Notes: generated by a model not told the origin, from the letters alone. DNA of 64,000 nucleotides from an uncultured Lachnospiraceae bacterium (GCA_958402795.1 CATXUX010000002.1:1-64000); one strand, 5' to 3'. Shown: positions 1-8,969, counted from the stretch's first letter. Translations and numbers: made by a program.

Positions 1-2
1 TT

Positions 3-317
3 ACCGATCAGATTGAACGGAGGGATTTTGCAATGTTGTTTGATAGTTTTGAAGCGTATGATGTGCAGGAAACACGGCGGATAAGTCGAGAAGAAGGACA
101 TAAAGAGGGGCGCAAAGAGGGGCGCGAAGAGCGATTAGTTGAACAGGTATGTAAAAAGATTGCAAAGAACTATTCGGTATCTGATATTGCGGAAATGTTG
201 GAGGAAAATGAGGATGCGATACAGGAAATTTATGATATCGCCAAAGAATATGCCCCGGAGTTTGATACGGAAACAATTATGAAAAAGCTGCAGGAAAATA
301 GGGAAAAGAGACAGTGA
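3..317 (+). CDS. Rpn family nuclease/putative transposase, C-terminal part (5' end outside window)
   Basis: The reading frame is open from the first bases of the window, so the gene starts upstream and only about the last 104 residues are seen. The visible part matches the tail of the Rpn (recombination-promoting nuclease, PD-(D/E)XK) family: an RRDF segment just before the internal Met at 33, then a charged helix with repeated EGxKEGR units, then a small helical tail. The catalytic nuclease core would lie upstream. Such genes are scattered and often multi-copy in Lachnospiraceae. The assignment rests on the characteristic tail only. It ends shortly before a bidirectional terminator shared with the convergent prs operon. 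Confidence 0.6.
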   Translation, partial: TDQIERRDFAMLFDSFEAYDVQETRRISREEGHKEGRKEGREERLVEQVCKKIAKNYSVSDIAEMLEENEDAIQEIYDIAKEYAPEFDTETIMKKLQENREKRQ

Positions 318-350
318 TGAAGTAAAAAGCGATCGTGTGTTATTGGTGAA

Positions 351-403
351 AAAAACGGACAGTTTTCCGATTCTTTCAATAAATCAGGAAACTGTCCGTT
401 TTT
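351..403. terminator. Bidirectional intrinsic terminator between Rpn-type gene and prs
   Basis: An inverted repeat (arms 351-368 and 387-403, core ACGGACAGTTTCC/GGAAACTGTCCGT) has A-runs on the left and T-runs on the right. It can therefore end transcription on both strands between the two convergent genes. Confidence 0.85.
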
Positions 404-429
404 CTAATGCTGTGCGGCAATGAGATAGA

Positions 430-1614
430 TCAGATCTCTTCTCCGTTTTTATATCTCGAAACGACATGCTGGATCCGTTCATCCGGACTTAGCAGAGAGC
501 TGATGGAGCCGTCATGGTTCAGTGTATCCACGATCAGTGCGATGTATTTACTCATATCGCAGTTGATATAATACGGCTTCGACAGAAGTTCCGGCGACTG
601 GTAGATTAGGTTTGTCGTCAGGATTCCATTGATAATTCCATCTTCATATGCTTTGTCGAATTTGTCCAGTCCGCTTGTAAACAATCCAAATGTTGCTGCT
701 GCATAAATTCTTTTTGCTTTTCTGCGTTTCAGTTCTGCGGCTACATCCAGAATACTCTCTCCGGATGAGATCATATCGTCGATGATGATGACGTCCTTGC
801 CTTCTACAGAGGAGCCAAGAAATTCGTGCGCAACGATCGGATTGCGTCCGTCTACGATTCGGGTGTAATCTCTTCGCTTGTAGAACATGCCCATATCCAG
901 ACCGAGTACATTGGCGAGGTAGACCGCGCGGTTTGTACCGCCTTCATCGGGACTGATCGCCATCATATGTTTACTGTCGATCTGCAGGTCTTTGACCGTA
1001 TGGAGAAGTCCCTTGATAAACTGATAGGTCGGGGGAACGGTCTCAAAACCGCTCAGAGGAATCGCGTTCTGGACACGTGGATCATGTGCGTCAAAGGTAA
1101 TGATGTTGTCTACGCCCATGCGGACCAGTTCCTGCAGTGCGAGCGCGCAGTCCAGTGATTCGCGGCCGCTGCGCTTGTGCTGACGGCTCTCGTAGAGGAA
1201 CGGCATGATCACATTGATACGCCGTGCCTTTCCGCCGACGGCTGCGATGACACGTTTCAGATTCTGGTAATGGTCGTCCGGAGACATATGGTTGGTATAG
1301 CCGGTCATCGGGTACGTCACACTGTAATTGCATACGTCAACGAGCAGATAGAGATCTTTCCCGCGGACAGACTCGCCGATGATTCCTTTGGCTTCACCGG
1401 AACCGAAGCGGGGAACCTTGGCGTCAACGATATACGTATCCCGCTCATAGCCGGTAAACGCAACATCGTCTTTGTACTGATGGGCGCTTTCATGTCTCCA
1501 TTTGACCAGATAGTCATTTACTTTGTTTCCGAGTTCCTCACAGCCTGTAACGGGTATCAGACCAAGTGCTCCTACCGGAATATTTTCTAAAATACGTTCA
1601 TTTCTGCGCAGCAT
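430..1614 (-). CDS. prs: Ribose-phosphate pyrophosphokinase
   Basis: Makes PRPP from ribose-5-phosphate and ATP for nucleotide, His and Trp synthesis in the cytoplasm. The PRPP-binding loop is visible as VIIIDDMISSGES near residue 270, and the N-terminal half carries the typical FDAHDPR segment. At 394 residues it is clearly longer than the classical enzyme of about 315, a form I associate with Lachnospiraceae. The ATG at 1614 follows a GGGAGG ribosome site and overlaps the 3' end of the dnaI-like gene by 17 bases, so the two are probably translationally coupled. It is the last gene of dnaD-dnaI-prs, linking nucleotide precursor supply to replication loading. Confidence 0.93.
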   Translation of the reverse strand: MLRRNERILENIPVGALGLIPVTGCEELGNKVNDYLVKWRHESAHQYKDDVAFTGYERDTYIVDAKVPRFGSGEAKGIIGESVRGKDLYLLVDVCNYSVTYPMTGYTNHMSPDDHYQNLKRVIAAVGGKARRINVIMPFLYESRQHKRSGRESLDCALALQELVRMGVDNIITFDAHDPRVQNAIPLSGFETVPPTYQFIKGLLHTVKDLQIDSKHMMAISPDEGGTNRAVYLANVLGLDMGMFYKRRDYTRIVDGRNPIVAHEFLGSSVEGKDVIIIDDMISSGESILDVAAELKRRKAKRIYAAATFGLFTSGLDKFDKAYEDGIINGILTTNLIYQSPELLSKPYYINCDMSKYIALIVDTLNHDGSISSLLSPDERIQHVVSRYKNGEEI

Positions 1615-2617
1615 GATGCGTGTCCTCCCTATTCTTTTGTAATTTCTTTTTCAGCCGGATATCATCACCGGTCAGTCTTAATAAGATATAATTGCTTGTA
1701 ATCCTGGAAAAAGAGCGTTCCGTATATAAATCAGCCAGTGTCTCCAGCGACAGATTCGTGGAAATGACTGTTGATTTTTTCTCCAGCAGGCGCTCATTGA
1801 TGCAACTGAAGAATTGGGAGGAAATGAATGTGTTCGTCAGTTCCGTTCCCAGATCGTCGATGATCAGAAGATCACAGTCATAAATACACTCCTGCATCTT
1901 CTTTGAACTGATATCGTTTTTGTCAAATGTGCTCTGTGCCAGTATGTTGAAAAAAGCAGGCGCAGAGTAGTATATCACGGAATATCCGCCGTCGATCAGA
2001 TCACGGGCAATACAGTTGGAGAGAAATGTTTTTCCCACTCCGACGTCGCCGTACAGCAGCAGATTTTTCGAGTCATTCCCGAACGTGCGGACGAAATCCT
2101 TGCAGATCCGCAGTGCGTCAGTCATAATGGCGCGGGAAGACCGGTGTGACTTCTGGTCAATAAAATTTTCTGAATAATAGTCCAGCGAAAATGTGTCAAA
2201 ATTCTCCACCTTTAAGATCTCTCTCAGGTTGGACTGCTCATAGAGCAGATCCGTGACAGCTTTTTTAAAACAGTGGCATTTCCGGCCGTCGATATACCCG
2301 GTGTCTTTACAGTCGGGGCATTCATAAACCGGTTCCAGATAATCAGCGGGAAATCCCGCGGATTCAAGAAGAAGCTGCTTCTTCTTTCTGCACGCGGCAA
2401 GCTCTTCTTTCAGCGCGCCTACCGCATTTTCGTCTCCATCGAGAAGTCTTCGTCCGTACCGGACAGAGAGTTCCGATATGGATTCGTCCAGTTTTTGAAA
2501 TTCCGGCAGGCGTTCGCAGACTTCTGCATAACGCCTGTCCATAATGTCATGACTGCGAAGCTGTTTTTGTTCATAAGACCGCATAACAGTCTGGTATTGT
2601 GAATTGGTAAGTCCCAC
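1598..2617 (-). CDS. dnaI: DnaI/DnaC-like helicase loader ATPase
   Basis: AAA+ ATPase expected to load the replicative helicase. An N-terminal helical region is followed by a Cys/His zinc site (CPDC..CHC, around residues 110-135) typical of DnaI. The Walker A motif is GDVGVGKTF near residue 190 and Walker B is LLIIDDLG near 252; an arginine-finger region (RSFSRI) follows. I prefer the GTG start at 2617, seven bases after AAGGAG; the TTG two codons upstream sits too close to that site. It lies 20 bp after dnaD in the same operon, and that pairing supports the loader role over the similar IstB transposition ATPases. Confidence 0.88.
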   Translation of the reverse strand: MGLTNSQYQTVMRSYEQKQLRSHDIMDRRYAEVCERLPEFQKLDESISELSVRYGRRLLDGDENAVGALKEELAACRKKKQLLLESAGFPADYLEPVYECPDCKDTGYIDGRKCHCFKKAVTDLLYEQSNLREILKVENFDTFSLDYYSENFIDQKSHRSSRAIMTDALRICKDFVRTFGNDSKNLLLYGDVGVGKTFLSNCIARDLIDGGYSVIYYSAPAFFNILAQSTFDKNDISSKKMQECIYDCDLLIIDDLGTELTNTFISSQFFSCINERLLEKKSTVISTNLSLETLADLYTERSFSRITSNYILLRLTGDDIRLKKKLQKNREDTHHAAQK

Positions 2618-2637
2618 AATCAAACTCCTTTTGTTGT

Positions 2638-3684
2638 TTAATTACTTTTTAATAATTGTTCTTCCAAAGAGTCCATATCATAAGTGCGGCGCTCAAAATT
2701 ATTCATATTCTTTGCAGCACTTCTGTTTCTGGATGTGCTGCTCCTGCGCGATTCCTTCTCCCGGTGGAATGCTTCATCAAGCGCGGAGATATCGCCCAGA
2801 TGGTGTACGTGATTATCGTGCCACCGCTCCAGAATCGAATCTGCATACTCAAAGCTCGCCTGATGTGTGGCAGAAATGGTACGGCGGCATGCCTCCTGGA
2901 CAAGCTCCAGTGAAAATCCCATCTGCTGGGTCCACTTGTTGATATAGGCAAGCTCGGATTCTGCCGGCCCGCGGTTCTTGATACCGAATGCATTCAGAAC
3001 TGTATAGCAGTTCTGGTTATAACGGCTGGAACGGAGCTTTGCCTGCTCTACGGTGGTGACGCCGTCGTCACTCCATGAAAGAGCAACTTTCTTCATATAG
3101 CGCATACTTTTATGCCCGTTCTCGACACAGGATTCTACCAGGTACTCGATCAGATCCTTGGACATCTTTAAATCGTGATAAAAGTATGTAATCGCCTCTA
3201 CATCCGTATGTGACAGCGTCTTGCCAAGGTACTGTTCCGTAATGAACAGCAGATCTTTCAACTCCTTCTGTGCTTTCAGCGAGCTGAGAGGAATTGCTTT
3301 TGAGCCGGAAACCGGTGCGGGTGCAGGTTCCGGTTCAAAGGCAGCAGGCATGTCCGCCGCCGGTTCTGCGGAAGTACCGGAGAGCGCGGGAACATTTACA
3401 AGCTCCAGACCGGTGATCCGTCCATCCTCATCTCGTTCGAGATTCAGCAGTCCTTCCGCTTCCCAGTAGCGGAAAGCGCGCAGAACATCATTCTCCGTGT
3501 TGCCCAGACAGTCGGCGATAGAAGAAACGGTAAACGCCGCGCAAGGATCGCTTAGATGGCGCAGCAGGAACAGGTATACCTTCACAAATTCTCCGTTCGC
3601 ACGCGCCATGTAGTTGTCAATAAAATCATTTGAAATAAAAGTTGCATTAGCCTGAAACTGGTTTTTTACTTTTAGAGTTTTCAT
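2638..3684 (-). CDS. dnaD: DnaD domain primosome protein
   Basis: Replication initiation/restart protein of Firmicutes, 348 residues. The N-terminal winged-helix DnaD-N region (about residues 15-105) opens with a NATFISNDFID-type segment. An Ala/Pro/Glu-rich linker (about 108-135) follows, then a DnaD/DnaB2 C-terminal domain with the YxxxI/W motif region (KVALSWSDDGV and later ILERWHDN). A basic Ser/Arg tail may bind DNA. It is first in an operon with the dnaI-like loader and prs. Three perfect DnaA boxes lie upstream at 3789-3820, so DnaA may control its transcription. The start follows an AAGGGCGG site. Confidence 0.9.
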   Translation of the reverse strand: MKTLKVKNQFQANATFISNDFIDNYMARANGEFVKVYLFLLRHLSDPCAAFTVSSIADCLGNTENDVLRAFRYWEAEGLLNLERDEDGRITGLELVNVPALSGTSAEPAADMPAAFEPEPAPAPVSGSKAIPLSSLKAQKELKDLLFITEQYLGKTLSHTDVEAITYFYHDLKMSKDLIEYLVESCVENGHKSMRYMKKVALSWSDDGVTTVEQAKLRSSRYNQNCYTVLNAFGIKNRGPAESELAYINKWTQQMGFSLELVQEACRRTISATHQASFEYADSILERWHDNHVHHLGDISALDEAFHREKESRRSSTSRNRSAAKNMNNFERRTYDMDSLEEQLLKSN

Positions 3685-3751
3685 ACGTTGTCCGCCCTTT
3701 GTGTTGTTCTCCCTTAAAACTTCCCTCGATCTCGTATAACGATGTTGTAAT

Positions 3752-3757
3752 AGTATA
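3752..3757 (-). promoter_or_regulatory. Likely -10 element (TATACT) of the dnaD-dnaI-prs promoter
   Basis: TATACT on the minus strand, 68 bp upstream of the dnaD start. No strong -35 is visible at the expected distance (about 3775-3780), which would fit an activator-assisted promoter. The DnaA boxes begin about 32 bp further upstream. Confidence 0.5.
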
Positions 3758-3788
3758 GCACCTTTTGGAAAGACCGTGGAAATTTTTT

Positions 3789-3820
3789 TGTGGATAACTC
3801 AGTGTGGATAATGTGGATAA
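3789..3820 (-). promoter_or_regulatory. Cluster of three perfect DnaA boxes upstream of dnaD
   Basis: TTATCCACA occurs three times on the minus strand, at 3789-3797, 3803-3811 and 3812-3820, all in the same orientation, with the last two abutting. The cluster sits between the murC stop codon and the dnaD promoter. It could be a DnaA-controlled operator or a DnaA titration site. Origin function is unlikely, because dnaA/dnaN are absent and no unwinding element is evident. Confidence 0.85.
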
Positions 3821-3821
3821 C

Positions 3822-5201
3822 TCACTTTTTTAACAGGGATTCCCCGATGTTTACTACGTCTCCGGCCCCCATAGTTATCAACAAATCTCCTGGGGCACAG
3901 TGGCTTTCCAGAAAATCTTCAATCTCCTCAAAGCTGGGGAAATAGTGTGCATCCGTTCCGAGCGCCTGCACTTCTTTCGCCAGAGCTTCCGAAGAAACCC
4001 CCAGTGTATCTGTTTCCCTGGCCGCGTAAATATCTGCGAGAACGAGATGGTCTGTGCGGGAGAGTGCCTCGGCAAACTCGTGGAAAAATGCCTTGGTGCG
4101 GGTGTACGTATGCGGCTGGAATACACACCAGAGTTCCTTGTGCGGATAGTTTGCCGCCGCATTGAGCGTGGCTGTGATCTCGGTCGGATGGTGTGCGTAA
4201 TCGTCTATGATCGTTACCCCGTTCATCATTCCCTTATATTCGAAACGGCGGTCCGTTCCGGTGAAGGATTCAAGACCGGCCTGTATCGTCCGGACGGGGA
4301 TATCCAGAAGCTCGGCCGTTGCGATCGAAGCGAGCGCGTTGGATACATTGTGGACGCCCGGAACCGAGAGACGGATGCGGTCGGAGGGGGTGCCTTTTTT
4401 TACAAGGGTAAATGCAGCGCAGCCTTTTTCATCATATGTGATATCTGAAGCGCTGTAATCGCTGTCTGCGGAAGTTCCGTAAGTCACAACATGACAGTCC
4501 AGTCCTTCGAAGATCTCTTTATAATTGTCGATATCCTGATTGATCACAAGTGTTCCGTCAGCCGGGAGCAGTGCTGCGAACTGATGGAAAGAGTGGCGGA
4601 TGTCTTCCAGATCTTTAAAGAAGTCCAGATGATCTTCCTCAATGTTCAGGATTACGCCGATCTTCGGGAAAAAGTGAAGGAAACTGTTGGTATATTCACA
4701 GGCCTCTGTAATAAATACTTCGGATTTCCCGACACGGATGTTCCCGCCGATCGCCTGCAGGATACCGCCGACAGAAACGGTCGGGTCCAGATCCCCTTCC
4801 AGCAGGATGTGGGAAATCATAGAAGTTGTCGTCGTCTTGCCGTGGGTTCCGGATACCGCGATCGGCATGTCGTAATTCTTCATCAGCTGGCCGAGCAGTT
4901 CGGCACGGGTCAGCATCGGGATCTTGCGGGCAACAGCTTCCATAAGCTCTGCGTTATCCCGGCGGATCGCCGCGGTGTATACGACACAGTCAATGTCGTC
5001 AGTGATATTTGAAGCACGCTGTCCATAATAGATCCGTGCGCCCATCCGCGTCAGTTTCTGTGTCAGCGAGGATTCTTTTGCATCAGAACCGGATACCGTA
5101 AATCCTTCTTCAATCAGGATCTCGGCGAGTCCGCTCATGCTGATGCCGCCAATGCCGATAAAATGAATATGGATAGGACGGTCAAAATGAATTTTATACA
5201 T
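3822..5201 (-). CDS. murC: UDP-N-acetylmuramate--L-alanine ligase
   Basis: Adds L-Ala to UDP-MurNAc, the first step of the peptidoglycan peptide stem. The N-terminal UDP-binding loop is HFIGIGGISMSGLA, the ATP loop is SGTHGKTTT near residue 110, and the C-terminal domain contains the DDYAHHPTEI signature. Start: a frame extends to 5261, but the ATG at 5201 has an AGAAGG site nine bases upstream and begins right at the conserved MurC N-terminus (459 residues), so I use it. The gene is apparently monocistronic, divergent from glgC, and its stop codon abuts the DnaA-box cluster. Confidence 0.95.
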   Translation of the reverse strand: MYKIHFDRPIHIHFIGIGGISMSGLAEILIEEGFTVSGSDAKESSLTQKLTRMGARIYYGQRASNITDDIDCVVYTAAIRRDNAELMEAVARKIPMLTRAELLGQLMKNYDMPIAVSGTHGKTTTTSMISHILLEGDLDPTVSVGGILQAIGGNIRVGKSEVFITEACEYTNSFLHFFPKIGVILNIEEDHLDFFKDLEDIRHSFHQFAALLPADGTLVINQDIDNYKEIFEGLDCHVVTYGTSADSDYSASDITYDEKGCAAFTLVKKGTPSDRIRLSVPGVHNVSNALASIATAELLDIPVRTIQAGLESFTGTDRRFEYKGMMNGVTIIDDYAHHPTEITATLNAAANYPHKELWCVFQPHTYTRTKAFFHEFAEALSRTDHLVLADIYAARETDTLGVSSEALAKEVQALGTDAHYFPSFEEIEDFLESHCAPGDLLITMGAGDVVNIGESLLKK

Positions 5202-5291
5202 GAGTAAATACCTTCTTCTGAAAAATTTTGAAAAGGAGTCAGAGCACTCAGATAAAGACAAATTCCCATCTGAATAAACTCTGCCTCTTAT

Positions 5292-5297
5292 ATTATA
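5292..5297 (-). promoter_or_regulatory. -10 element (TATAAT) for murC
   Basis: A perfect TATAAT lies on the minus strand about 90 bp upstream of murC in the divergent murC/glgC intergenic region. The -35 region is AT-rich without a clear TTGACA. Confidence 0.5.
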
Positions 5298-5402
5298 CTA
5301 TATATCAAAAAAATTAAAAGAAATTCTTTTTGGGCAATTTTCATAAAAAATAAATTTTCTGTAACTAAAATTTGTAAAATATGTGTACGAATTGAAAAAA
5401 TG

Positions 5403-5411
5403 TGCTATAAT
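5403..5411 (+). promoter_or_regulatory. Extended -10 promoter (TGCTATAAT) for glgC
   Basis: A TG-N-TATAAT extended -10 lies about 32 bp before glgC. No good -35 stands at the normal distance, which is usual for extended -10 promoters. Confidence 0.6.
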
Positions 5412-5442
5412 GGGAAAAACGAACCAGAAATGAGGTGACGAC

Positions 5443-6717
5443 ATGATCAAAAAGGAAATGATCGCGATGCTGCTTGCGGGCGGACAAGGCAGCCGGCTGG
5501 GAATCCTGACGTCGAAAGTGGCGAAACCGGCGGTCGCTTTTGGCGGAAAGTACCGCATTATCGATTTCCCGCTCAGCAATTGTATCAATTCCGGTGTAGA
5601 CACCGTAGGGGTACTGACACAGTACCAGCCTCTTAGACTGAACACACATATTGGAATCGGGATTCCGTGGGATCTGGATCGTAATGTGGGAGGTGTCACG
5701 ATCCTTCCGCCTTACGAGAGCAACAGAAACAGTGAGTGGTACACAGGAACGGCAAATGCAGTCTATCAGAATATAGACTATATCGAACAGTACCATCCGG
5801 ACTATGTGCTGATACTTTCCGGTGACCATATTTATAAGATGGATTATGAGGTGATGCTGGAATTTCATAAGGCGAACCATGCGGATGTGACGATCGCCGC
5901 GATGCCGGTGCCGATGGAAGAGGCAAGCCGTTTTGGAATCGTCGTGGCAGACACCCAGAGCCGCATCAAAGAGTTCGAGGAGAAGCCGGAGCATCCGAGC
6001 AGCAATCTGGCTTCGATGGGGATATACATCTTTAGCTGGCCGGTACTTAAGGACGCGCTGTTAAAGCTGTCTGACCAGCCGAATTGTGATTTCGGAAAGC
6101 ATATCATACCGTACTGCCACAACAAGGGAGACCGGCTGTTTGCGTATGAGTACAACGGTTACTGGAAGGATGTCGGGACGCTGACGTCGTACTGGGAGGC
6201 GAATATGGAGCTGATCGATATCATTCCGGAGTTTAATCTCTACGAAGAATATTGGAAGATTTATACGAACAGTTCCGCGATCCCGCCGCAGTATATTTCA
6301 ACGCAGGCGGTGATCGACCGCTGTATCATCAGCAATGGATCGGAGATTTATGGCGAGGTGCATAATTCTGTTCTTGGCGCTGATGTGGTGATCGGAGGCG
6401 GCAGCATTGTACGGGATTCCATCATTATGAGAGATGTGGAGATCGGTGAGAACTGTGTCATTGACAAGGCGATCATTGCGGAGGGGACGAAAGTCGGCGC
6501 AAATGTTGCGATCGGAATCGGAAGTGAGGCTCTGAACCGGATGAGAGCGGATATCTACAATGGCGGTCTGGCGACGATCGGGGAGAATTCCCGGATTCCG
6601 CCAAATGTTCAGATCGGGAAGAACACTGTGGTCAGCGGAGCAACGTCCGCAGAAGACTATAAGGACGGAGTGCTCTCAAGCGGAGAGACTCTGATAAAGG
6701 CAGGTGAGTGGGTATGA
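5443..6717 (+). CDS. glgC: Glucose-1-phosphate adenylyltransferase, catalytic subunit
   Basis: Makes ADP-glucose from glucose-1-P and ATP, the committed step of bacterial glycogen synthesis. The nucleotidyltransferase loop LAGGQGSRL (residues 11-19) is intact. It is followed by FPLSNC and the catalytic-region [11 protein letters not shown], and the C-terminal half is a left-handed beta-helix of hexapeptides ([18 protein letters not shown]). Length 424 is normal. A GAGGTGAC site precedes the start. The last bases overlap glgD by an ATGA, so GlgC and GlgD are probably made in equal amounts for the heteromeric enzyme known in Firmicutes. Confidence 0.95.
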   Translation: MIKKEMIAMLLAGGQGSRLGILTSKVAKPAVAFGGKYRIIDFPLSNCINSGVDTVGVLTQYQPLRLNTHIGIGIPWDLDRNVGGVTILPPYESNRNSEWYTGTANAVYQNIDYIEQYHPDYVLILSGDHIYKMDYEVMLEFHKANHADVTIAAMPVPMEEASRFGIVVADTQSRIKEFEEKPEHPSSNLASMGIYIFSWPVLKDALLKLSDQPNCDFGKHIIPYCHNKGDRLFAYEYNGYWKDVGTLTSYWEANMELIDIIPEFNLYEEYWKIYTNSSAIPPQYISTQAVIDRCIISNGSEIYGEVHNSVLGADVVIGGGSIVRDSIIMRDVEIGENCVIDKAIIAEGTKVGANVAIGIGSEALNRMRADIYNGGLATIGENSRIPPNVQIGKNTVVSGATSAEDYKDGVLSSGETLIKAGEWV

Positions 6718-7829
6718 AAGCAGTGGGGATCATTCTGGCAGGCGGCGTCAAAAGGATGCAGGCATTGACAGAGAAACGCGCGGCGGCGGCTCTGCCGGTT
6801 GCATCCAGTTACCGGGCGATTGATTTCGTGCTGAGTAATATGACAAATTCCAGAGTACAGAAAGTTGCGGTTCTGACGCAGTACAATGCCCGCTCGCTCA
6901 ATGAGCATCTGAATTCATCAAAATGGTGGAATTTCGGAAGAAAACAGGGCGGTATGTACGTACTCACGCCGACGATCACTTCGGATAACGGATACTGGTA
7001 CCGGGGAACGGCGGATGCGATCTGCCAGAATCTGGATTTCCTGCGGAGATGCCATGAACCATATGTTATCATCACGTCCGGAGACGCGGTCTATAAGATG
7101 GACTATAACAAGGTTTTGAAATATCATGTGGAAAAGAAAGCGGATATTACGGTAGTGGTGAAAGATCTGGAACCCGGGGAGGATGCGACCAGATTCGGAA
7201 CCGTACGGATGAACGAAGAGAACCGGATCGAGGAATTTGAGGAGAAGCCGATGGTGGCGCGTTCACAGACGATTTCGACAGGTATATACGTGATGCGGAG
7301 AAGACTCCTGATCGATCTTGTGGAACGCTGCGTGGAAGACGACCGTTATGATTTTGTGTCGGATATCCTGATCCGTTATAAAAATCTGAAAAAAATATAT
7401 GGTTATAAGATCAGCGACTACTGGAGTAATATTTCTACAGTTGACGCATACTACCGGACAAACATGGATTTCCTGAAACCAGAGGTGCGGGATTATTTCT
7501 TCCGGCAGCTTCCGGCGGTGTATTCCAAAGTCAGCGATCTGCCTCCGGCAAAGTATAATCCAGGCGCAGCCGTAAGAAACAGTCTGGTGGGAAGCGGAAG
7601 TATCATCAATGGACTGGTAGAGAATTCTGTCTTATTTAAGAAAGTATATATCGGGAATAATTGTGTGATCAAGAATTCCATTATTCTGAATGATGTGTAT
7701 CTTGGAGACAATACGTACATTGAGAACTGTATTGTAGAGAGCCGGGGAACCATTCGGGCAAACACAAGGCATGTCGGTGAGAATGAAGTAAAAGTAGTCG
7801 TTGAAAAAAACGAAAGATATGCATTGTAG
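6714..7829 (+). CDS. glgD: Glucose-1-phosphate adenylyltransferase, GlgD subunit
   Basis: Partner subunit of GlgC. It has the same fold (nucleotidyltransferase plus beta-helix), but the nucleotide loop is degenerate: LAGGVKRMQ replaces LAGGQGSRL. This is typical of GlgD, which boosts GlgC activity rather than acting well alone. The [10 protein letters not shown] segment is kept. The ATG at 6714 overlaps the glgC stop, with AGGTGAG just upstream; a GTG at 6708 is an alternative two codons earlier. No glgA or glgB lies nearby, so the rest of the glycogen pathway is elsewhere. Confidence 0.93.
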   Translation: MKAVGIILAGGVKRMQALTEKRAAAALPVASSYRAIDFVLSNMTNSRVQKVAVLTQYNARSLNEHLNSSKWWNFGRKQGGMYVLTPTITSDNGYWYRGTADAICQNLDFLRRCHEPYVIITSGDAVYKMDYNKVLKYHVEKKADITVVVKDLEPGEDATRFGTVRMNEENRIEEFEEKPMVARSQTISTGIYVMRRRLLIDLVERCVEDDRYDFVSDILIRYKNLKKIYGYKISDYWSNISTVDAYYRTNMDFLKPEVRDYFFRQLPAVYSKVSDLPPAKYNPGAAVRNSLVGSGSIINGLVENSVLFKKVYIGNNCVIKNSIILNDVYLGDNTYIENCIVESRGTIRANTRHVGENEVKVVVEKNERYAL

Positions 7830-7855
7830 AAGGAAATAATGAAAGGAGAAAGGGT

Positions 7856-8143
7856 ATGCAGATCACAGATGTACGCGTACGCAGAGTCGCAAAGGAAGGT
7901 AAGCTGAAAGCGGTGGTGTCAATCACATTTGATGAGGAGTTTGTGGTTCATGACATCAAGGTAATTGAGGGCGAGAAAGGATTGTTTATTGCGATGCCGA
8001 GCAAGAAGGCTGTAGACGGAGAATACCGTGATATTGCACATCCGATCAATTCCGGCACCCGGGAGCGGATCCAGAGTACGATTCTTGAAAAATACAAAGA
8101 AGCGCTCGAGGAAGAGCCGGAAATGATTTTTGGTGAGATGTAA
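7856..8143 (+). CDS. spoVG: Septation/regulatory protein SpoVG
   Basis: Small RNA/DNA-binding regulator, 95 residues, the usual length. The start [10 protein letters not shown], the IAMPSKK motif near residue 42 and [12 protein letters not shown] near 59 are all family hallmarks. In Bacillus it affects asymmetric septation and the sporulation programme; in other Firmicutes it affects capsule and virulence genes. It starts 26 bp after glgD with a GAAAGGAGAAAGGG-type site, so it may be read through from glgCD. It ends at an intrinsic terminator. Confidence 0.95.
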   Translation: MQITDVRVRRVAKEGKLKAVVSITFDEEFVVHDIKVIEGEKGLFIAMPSKKAVDGEYRDIAHPINSGTRERIQSTILEKYKEALEEEPEMIFGEM

Positions 8144-8147
8144 AGGG

Positions 8148-8816
8148 TCAGTCTAAACGATGGAGTTCAAACTCCATCGTTTTTTTCGTGCGCGGGTGCC
8201 GGAATGCGAGACGGCAGGCGAAAAGCTGGATCCCACTGTGTCCTGTCTGATGCGTTGCTGCCGGGGCAGGAGCGCCGTACTTCGTATCTCCTACGATGGG
8301 GCATCCGATCGAAGCCATCTGTACCCGGATCTGGTGGTGGCGTCCGGTATCGAGATGAATCTCTGCGACCGACCGGGGGGATGAACCCGGTATGACGCGC
8401 AGTATACGGTAAGAAAGACGTGCGTATTTTGCTCCCGGGACGCTGCTGTCACAGATGCGGGACTGATTCGTACGGCCGTCCTTACACAGATAATGGGTAA
8501 GTGTATCCTCCGTTTTTTCCGGAACGCCTTCCAGCAGCGCCCGGTAGTATTTTCCGAAACCGTCGGTCATAAGCTGGCGGTTGAGTTCTTTTGCGGCAAA
8601 TGGTGTTTTGGCGAACACGAGCAGACCTTCCACAGGCTGGTCCAGCCGGTGGATCACACCAAGGTAAGGCGGCTGTCCGGGGCGGGATCCGGCAAGATAG
8701 TTTTTTAAAATACTCTCCATATCCGCAGATTTGACCTGCCTGGTCTGGGTTGCGATCCCGGCAGGCTTTACACAGACAAGGATATCGTTGTCTTCAAATA
8801 CAATATCAGGATTCAT
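8148..8816 (-). CDS. RluA-family RNA pseudouridine synthase
   Basis: Converts uridine to pseudouridine in rRNA or tRNA. The catalytic-Asp motif HRLDQPVEG (about residues 56-64) is intact, as is the later TGRHHQIRVQ substrate-binding segment (about 157-166). At 222 residues it is a short form without an N-terminal S4 domain. It resembles the RluA/TruC type, and the exact target base cannot be given. A half palindromic repeat lies 30 bp upstream of its start. Confidence 0.9.
   Translation of the reverse strand: MNPDIVFEDNDILVCVKPAGIATQTRQVKSADMESILKNYLAGSRPGQPPYLGVIHRLDQPVEGLLVFAKTPFAAKELNRQLMTDGFGKYYRALLEGVPEKTEDTLTHYLCKDGRTNQSRICDSSVPGAKYARLSYRILRVIPGSSPRSVAEIHLDTGRHHQIRVQMASIGCPIVGDTKYGAPAPAATHQTGHSGIQLFACRLAFRHPRTKKTMEFELHRLD
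8155..8186 (+). terminator. Intrinsic terminator after spoVG
   Basis: A perfect 13-bp stem (AAACGATGGAGTT / AACTCCATCGTTT) with a 2-base loop is followed by seven Ts. It overlaps the last codons of the convergent pseudouridine synthase gene. Confidence 0.9.
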
Positions 8817-8846
8817 GGAATGTGGTCCTCCTTTTGTTCAATACTG

Positions 8847-8896
8847 GTTACTTTTCACGGGGTAGGGAAATGCGGAAAAAGTTGGTGCAAGCTTGC
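8847..8896 (+). repeat. Half copy of a palindromic interspersed repeat
   Basis: These 50 bases are identical to the reverse complement of 60522-60571, which is one half of the 97-bp palindrome near dlgD. Here the second half has decayed or been replaced by the tetR promoter region. Location: the intergenic space between the rluA-type gene and tetR. Confidence 0.88.
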
Positions 8897-8902
8897 ATCA
8901 AC
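8881..8902. promoter_or_regulatory. 22-bp near-perfect palindrome upstream of tetR (possible operator)
   Basis: GTTGGTGCAAG/CTTGCATCAAC is a dyad with one mismatched pair, centred on AAGCTT and ending just before the candidate tetR -35. Size and position fit a TetR autoregulatory operator. However, most of it belongs to the interspersed repeat, so it may simply be repeat sequence. Confidence 0.35.
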
Positions 8903-8904
8903 GC

Positions 8905-8932
8905 TTGTTTTTTTCTGAAAGGCTATTATAAT
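8905..8932 (+). promoter_or_regulatory. Candidate tetR promoter
   Basis: TTGTTT (8905-8910), a 16-bp spacer and a perfect TATAAT (8927-8932), 38 bp before the TetR start codon. Confidence 0.6.
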
Positions 8933-8969
8933 AAAAAACAGAGGGAAATGCAATGAAAAGGAGAACCAT

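Noticed and set aside
3789..3820. Chromosomal origin at the DnaA-box cluster
   Set aside because: dnaA, dnaN and an AT-rich unwinding region are absent, and only three boxes are seen. A regulatory or titration site fits better.
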